64,000 nucleotides of DNA, taken from positions 62,001-126,000 of the forward strand of contig CAVXFL010000016.1 in the NCBI GenBank assembly GCA_963761015.1, written 5' to 3'. The first letter of the stretch is position 1; each line of letters opens with the position of its first letter. Under the pieces are notes generated by a model. It worked only from the letters and a program-made list of their open reading frames with translations. It did not search any database and was not told where the DNA came from. The position numbers and the translations under genes were made by a program. This stretch comes from CAVXFL01 sp963761015. GTDB lineage: Bacteria; Pseudomonadota; Alphaproteobacteria; Acetobacterales; Acetobacteraceae. Below, one piece after another: positions 60,870 to 64,000 of the stretch.

Positions 60870-60925
60870 GGTGCCGGCCCGGGGTGCTGGCCTTCGGCTT
60901 TCACTGGGAAGGTACGGACTGATCG

Positions 60926-61931
60926 ATGCAACAGCCCATCGCCGTTGACGAGGGCGTCCCGGCCGGCCCGTTCGCGGAGCGGCCGGAGCCGGCGGCGCGC
61001 GCACGTCCCGCCGGCTCCGGGGACCGCATCTTCCGCGCCGTCGTGGCCGCCGCGGCGGGCTTCGTGCTGATCAGCCTGGTGGCGGCTGCGGCCTCGATGC
61101 TCTACGGCGGTTTGCCCGCCTTCGAGAAGTTCGGCCTGGGGTTCATCTATCGCGAGGTCTGGAATCCGGTCACCCGCCAGTTCGGCGCGGCGGTGCCGAT
61201 CTACGGCACCCTCGCCACCTCGATCATCGCCATGCTCATCGCGGTTCCGGTCAGCTTCGGCGTCGCGCTGTTCCTGACCGAGGTGTCGCCGAATTGGCTG
61301 CGCGGCCCGATCGCCGCCGCCATCGAGCTGTTGGCCGGCATCCCGAGCATCATCTACGGCATGTGGGGCCTGTTCGTGTTCGTCCCGTTCATGTCGGACT
61401 GGATCGAGCCCTGGATCAACGACCATCTCGGCGCGATCCCCGGGCTGGGCGCGCTGTTCAGCGGCCCGCCGCTTGGCATCGGGATGCTCACCGCCGGCAT
61501 CATTCTCGGCATCATGGTCGTGCCGTTCATCTCCTCGGTCATGCGCGACGTGTTCGCCCTGGTCCCGGCCTCCCTGCGCGAGGCCGCCTTCGCGCTCGGC
61601 TCGACGCGGTGGGAGGTGGTCTGGGGCGTCGTGCTGCCCTACACGCGCACCGCGGTCATCGGCGGCATCTTCCTCGGCCTCGGCCGCGCGCTCGGCGAGA
61701 CCATGGCCGTCACCTTCGTGCTCGGCAACGCGCACGACTTCAACCTCTCGCTGTTGATGCCGAGCACCTCCATCGCCGCGACCATCGCCAACGAGTTCAC
61801 CGAGGCGGATTCGCCGATCTACGTATCCTCGCTGATCGCGCTCGGGTTCCTGCTGTTCGTGGTCACGTTCATCGTGCTGGCCGATCGCGAAACTCATGCT
61901 GCTCCGCATCGAGCGGCGGGAGGCACGATGA
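60926..61931 (+). CDS. pstC: PstC, phosphate ABC transporter permease (extra base near the 3' end)
   Basis: An about 334-residue inner-membrane permease: first membrane segment VVAAAAGFVLISLVAAAASM, AVPIYGTLATSIIAMLIAVP, the PstC loop AAIELLAGIPSIIYGMWGLF, the EAA-like motif VPASLREAAFALGSTRWEVV, and ALGETMAVTFVLGNAHDFNL. The final residues should read VLAIAKLMLLRIERREAR with a stop at 61929-61931, but GGCCGATCG at 61879-61887 has one extra base. Read literally the frame overruns to 62026. The repaired stop overlaps an ATG (ATGA) at 61928, the likely native pstA start. Confidence 0.9.
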
Positions 61932-61956
61932 GCGCCTGCACGCTTGAGCCGGGCGC

Positions 61957-62792
61957 GTGCGGCGGCGGCGCATCGTCAACCTCGTCGCCCTCGGCCTCGG
62001 CACGGTGGCCACGGCGATCGGGCTGATTTTTCTGGTCTGGATTCTGCTGACGACGCTGCTGAACGGCGTCGCCGCGCTCGGTCCGCACCTGATCACCGAG
62101 ATGACGCCACCACCCGGTTCGGAGGGCGGACTGCTGAACGCCATTTTCGGCAGCACCCTGATTATCGCCGATCGCGGTCGTCATGGGCACCCCGATCGGC
62201 ATCCTGGCCGGCACGCATCTGGCCGAATTCGGCGGCAAGGGCCGGATCGCCGAAATCATCCGCTTCGTGAACGACATCCTGCTCTCGGCGCCGTCCATCG
62301 TCATGGGCCTGTTCGTCTACCAGATCATCGTGCGGCCGACGGCGCATTTCTCCGCGCTCTCGGGCTCCGTTGCGCTCGCCTTCATCCTGCTCCCCGTCGT
62401 GGTGCGCACGACCGACGAGACCATCCGGCTGGTCCCCGTCAGCCTGCGCGAAGCGGCGCTCGCGCTCGGCGCCCCGCAGTGGCGGGTGATCGTGCAAATT
62501 CTCTATCCGGCGGCGCGCACCGGCATGATCACCGGGGTTCTGCTCGGCATCGCGCGGATCAGTGGCGAGACCGCGCCGCTGTTGTTCACCGCGCTCAATA
62601 ACCAGTACCTGGACCGCCGATCCGACGCAGCCGATGGCGAATATTCCCGTGGTGATCTTCCAGTATGCGCTCAGCCCCTACCAGGCCTGGCACCAACTGG
62701 CCTGGGCCGGGGCGCTTCTCATGACCCTGTTCGTGCTGGTCGTGAGCGTGGGCGCCCGGTTTGTCCTGCGCTCGCGGGTCGAAAGGACATGA
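61957..62792 (+). pseudogene. pstA: PstA, phosphate ABC transporter permease, frameshifted
   Basis: From GTG 61957 the frame gives RRRRIVNLVALGLGTVATAI and FLVWILLTTLLNGVAALGPH. At GCCGATCGC (62167-62175) it shifts; the core continues MGTPIGILAGTHLAEFGGKG, LSAPSIVMGLFVYQIIVRPT and VPVSLREAALALGAPQWRVI. At TACCTGG (62606-62612) it shifts again into ADPTQPMANIPVVIFQYALS and stops at 62790-62792, overlapping pstB (ATGA). ATG 61928, overlapping the pstC stop, may be the true start if another indel lies between 61928 and 61957. Each break is repaired by removing one C. Confidence 0.85.
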
Positions 62793-63641
62793 GAATGCCG
62801 CAACAAGGTGGGACCGCCGTTCGCCCCCAAATCGGCGCCATCGAGGTGGGCCGGAACAATGCCCGGCCGAACGGGAACGCCGCCAGTCCGGTGAAGGTCG
62901 AGATCCAGGACCTCGATTTCTTCTATGGATCGAACCAGGCGCTGAAGCACGTGACCCTGCGGCTGCCGGAGCGGCAGGTCACCGGCATGATCGGTCCGTC
63001 CGGCTGCGGCAAATCGACCCTGCTGCGCGTGCTGAACCGGATGTACGACCTTTATCCCGGGCAGCGCGCCACCGGGCGCGTGATGATGGACGGCGAGAAC
63101 CTCATCGGGCCGGACGTCGATCTGATATGGCTGCGCAGCCGGGTCGGCATGCTGTTCCAAAAGCCGACCCCGTTCCCGATGTCGATCTACGACAACATCG
63201 CCTTCGGCGTCCGCCTGCACGAGCGCCTCTCCAGGGCGGAGATGGACGAGCGGGTCGAGTGGTCGCTGACCCGCGCGGCGCTCTGGGGCGAGGTGAAGGA
63301 CCGGCTGCGCTCCAGCGCGACGGGGCTTTCGGGCGGGCAGCAGCAGCGGCTTTGCATCGCCCGCTCCATCGCGGTGCGGCCGGAGGTGATTTTGCTGGAC
63401 GAGCCGACCAGCGCGCTCGATCCGATCAGCACGCTGAAGATCGAGGAGCTGATCGACGAGCTGAAGCAGGATTTCACCATCGTCATCGTCACGCACAACA
63501 TGCAGCAGGCCGCGCGCTGCGCCGATCAGGTGGCGTTCTTCTATCTCGGCGAACTGGTCGAGGCCGGTCGCCGCCGGTGAGATCTTCACCGCGCCGAAAG
63601 AGCGGCGAACCCAGGAATACATCACCGGCCGGTTCGGCTGA
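62789..63641 (+). CDS. pstB: PstB, phosphate ABC transporter ATP-binding protein (frameshift near the 3' end)
   Basis: From ATG 62789 (overlapping the pstA stop): Walker A GPSGCGKSTLLRVLNRMYDL, Q-loop VGMLFQKPTPFPMSIYDNIA, signature ATGLSGGQQQRLCIARSIAV, Walker B VILLDEPTSALDPISTLKIE and switch His in VIVTHNMQQAARCADQVAFF. A 45-residue N-terminal extension is present. After ELVEAG an extra C at about 63569 brings an early stop at 63578-63580; one frame over the normal tail EIFTAPKERRTQEYITGRFG ends at 63641. Either the last 20 residues are lost or the base is an error. Confidence 0.92.
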
Positions 63642-63658
63642 CCGGCGGAGGAGCGCGC

Positions 63659-64000
63659 ATGTCCGATAGCCCCGCGCACATGATCAAGCGTTACGAGCAG
63701 GAGCTGCAGCGCCTGCGCGACCTGATGACCCAAATGGGCGGCCTGGTCGAGAATCAGCTTGCGCTGGCGACGCAGGCGGTGCTGCAGAAGGACGGCGCGG
63801 CGGCGACCCGGGCGGTCGAGGAAGACCCGCGCGTGGACGCGCTGGAACGCGACGTACAGCAGTTCGTCATCCGCCTGCTGGCGCTGCGCCAGCCGGTCGC
63901 CAACGATCTCCGCCAGATCGTTGCCGCGCTCCGGACCACCGGCGATATCGAGCGCATCGGCGATTATGCCGCCAACATCGCCAAGCGCAGCATCGTGCTC
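63659..64000 (+). CDS. phoU: PhoU, phosphate signalling protein (3' end beyond window)
   Basis: The first 114 residues are visible from ATG 63659, with ggaggag 7 nt upstream. MSDSPAHMIKRYEQELQRLR, LMTQMGGLVENQLALATQAV and the metal-binding helix LRQIVAALRTTGDIERIGDY identify the first of two PhoU three-helix repeats. PhoU couples Pst transporter state to PhoR kinase signalling. It completes the order pstS-pstC-pstA-pstB-phoU. The window ends within the first repeat. Confidence 0.96.
   Translation, partial: MSDSPAHMIKRYEQELQRLRDLMTQMGGLVENQLALATQAVLQKDGAAATRAVEEDPRVDALERDVQQFVIRLLALRQPVANDLRQIVAALRTTGDIERIGDYAANIAKRSIVL

Overview
The window is high-GC, gene-dense DNA from an alphaproteobacterium. 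The PhyR/NepR/EcfG general stress locus is specific to that class. A long Rhodospirillales-like gene suite (GlgE fusion, phasin, NDUFS4-like complex I subunit, F420-type LLM oxidoreductase) suggests Acetobacteraceae or a close relative; that family placement is an inference.

Layout. 1-3.6 kb: general stress response locus. A membrane HisKA_2/HWE-type kinase (runs off the left edge), nepR, ecfG and a second ECF sigma gene lie on the minus strand, with phyR divergent on the plus strand. 3.9-20.9 kb: a seven-gene plus-strand operon for alpha-glucan and trehalose metabolism (glgE, treS-maltokinase, glgB, treZ, malQ, treY, otsA), nearly every junction being a 4-nt ATGA/GTGA overlap. TreS plus maltokinase makes maltose-1-phosphate, GlgE polymerises it, GlgB branches it, TreY/TreZ turn glucan back into trehalose, and OtsA starts an independent UDP-glucose route. 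21.2-27.3 kb: gltB-gltD (glutamate synthase). 27.5-30.7 kb: accessory patch with an unrecognised protein carrying an in-frame repeat insert, two REP-associated (RAYT) transposases with five REP hairpins, and an XRE regulator.

30.9-36.6 kb: LLM flavin oxidoreductase, aldo/keto reductase, a glycosyltransferase, a beta-hydroxyacid dehydrogenase and a broken Uma2 gene. 36.7-38.9 kb: Nfu iron-sulfur scaffold, a frameshifted nitroreductase, a Tim44-like membrane protein. 39-43.7 kb (minus): thrC - M16 peptidase - brnT toxin - HTH antitoxin - pmbA/tldE as one tightly packed, overlapping operon. 43.8-47.8 kb: CinA-like protein, MBL hydrolase, sirtuin, a palindromic repeat pair and two cupins. 47.8-53.4 kb: secA, with divergent PPIase, argJ and a small lipoprotein. 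53.6-59.5 kb: phosphatase, glycosyltransferase, an intact IS630-family element, RraA-like protein, phasin, tRNA-Pro(TGG), NDUFS4-like protein and a second LLM oxidoreductase. 59.7-64 kb: a candidate Pho box and pstS-pstC-pstA-pstB-phoU (phoU cut by the right edge).

Caveat. About ten genes (malQ, one RAYT, Uma2, nitroreductase, several pst genes) are interrupted by single-base frameshifts. Each can be repaired by removing one C (or one G, i.e. C on the other strand), and six fall in the 3 kb pst operon. A systematic consensus error is at least as likely as real gene decay.
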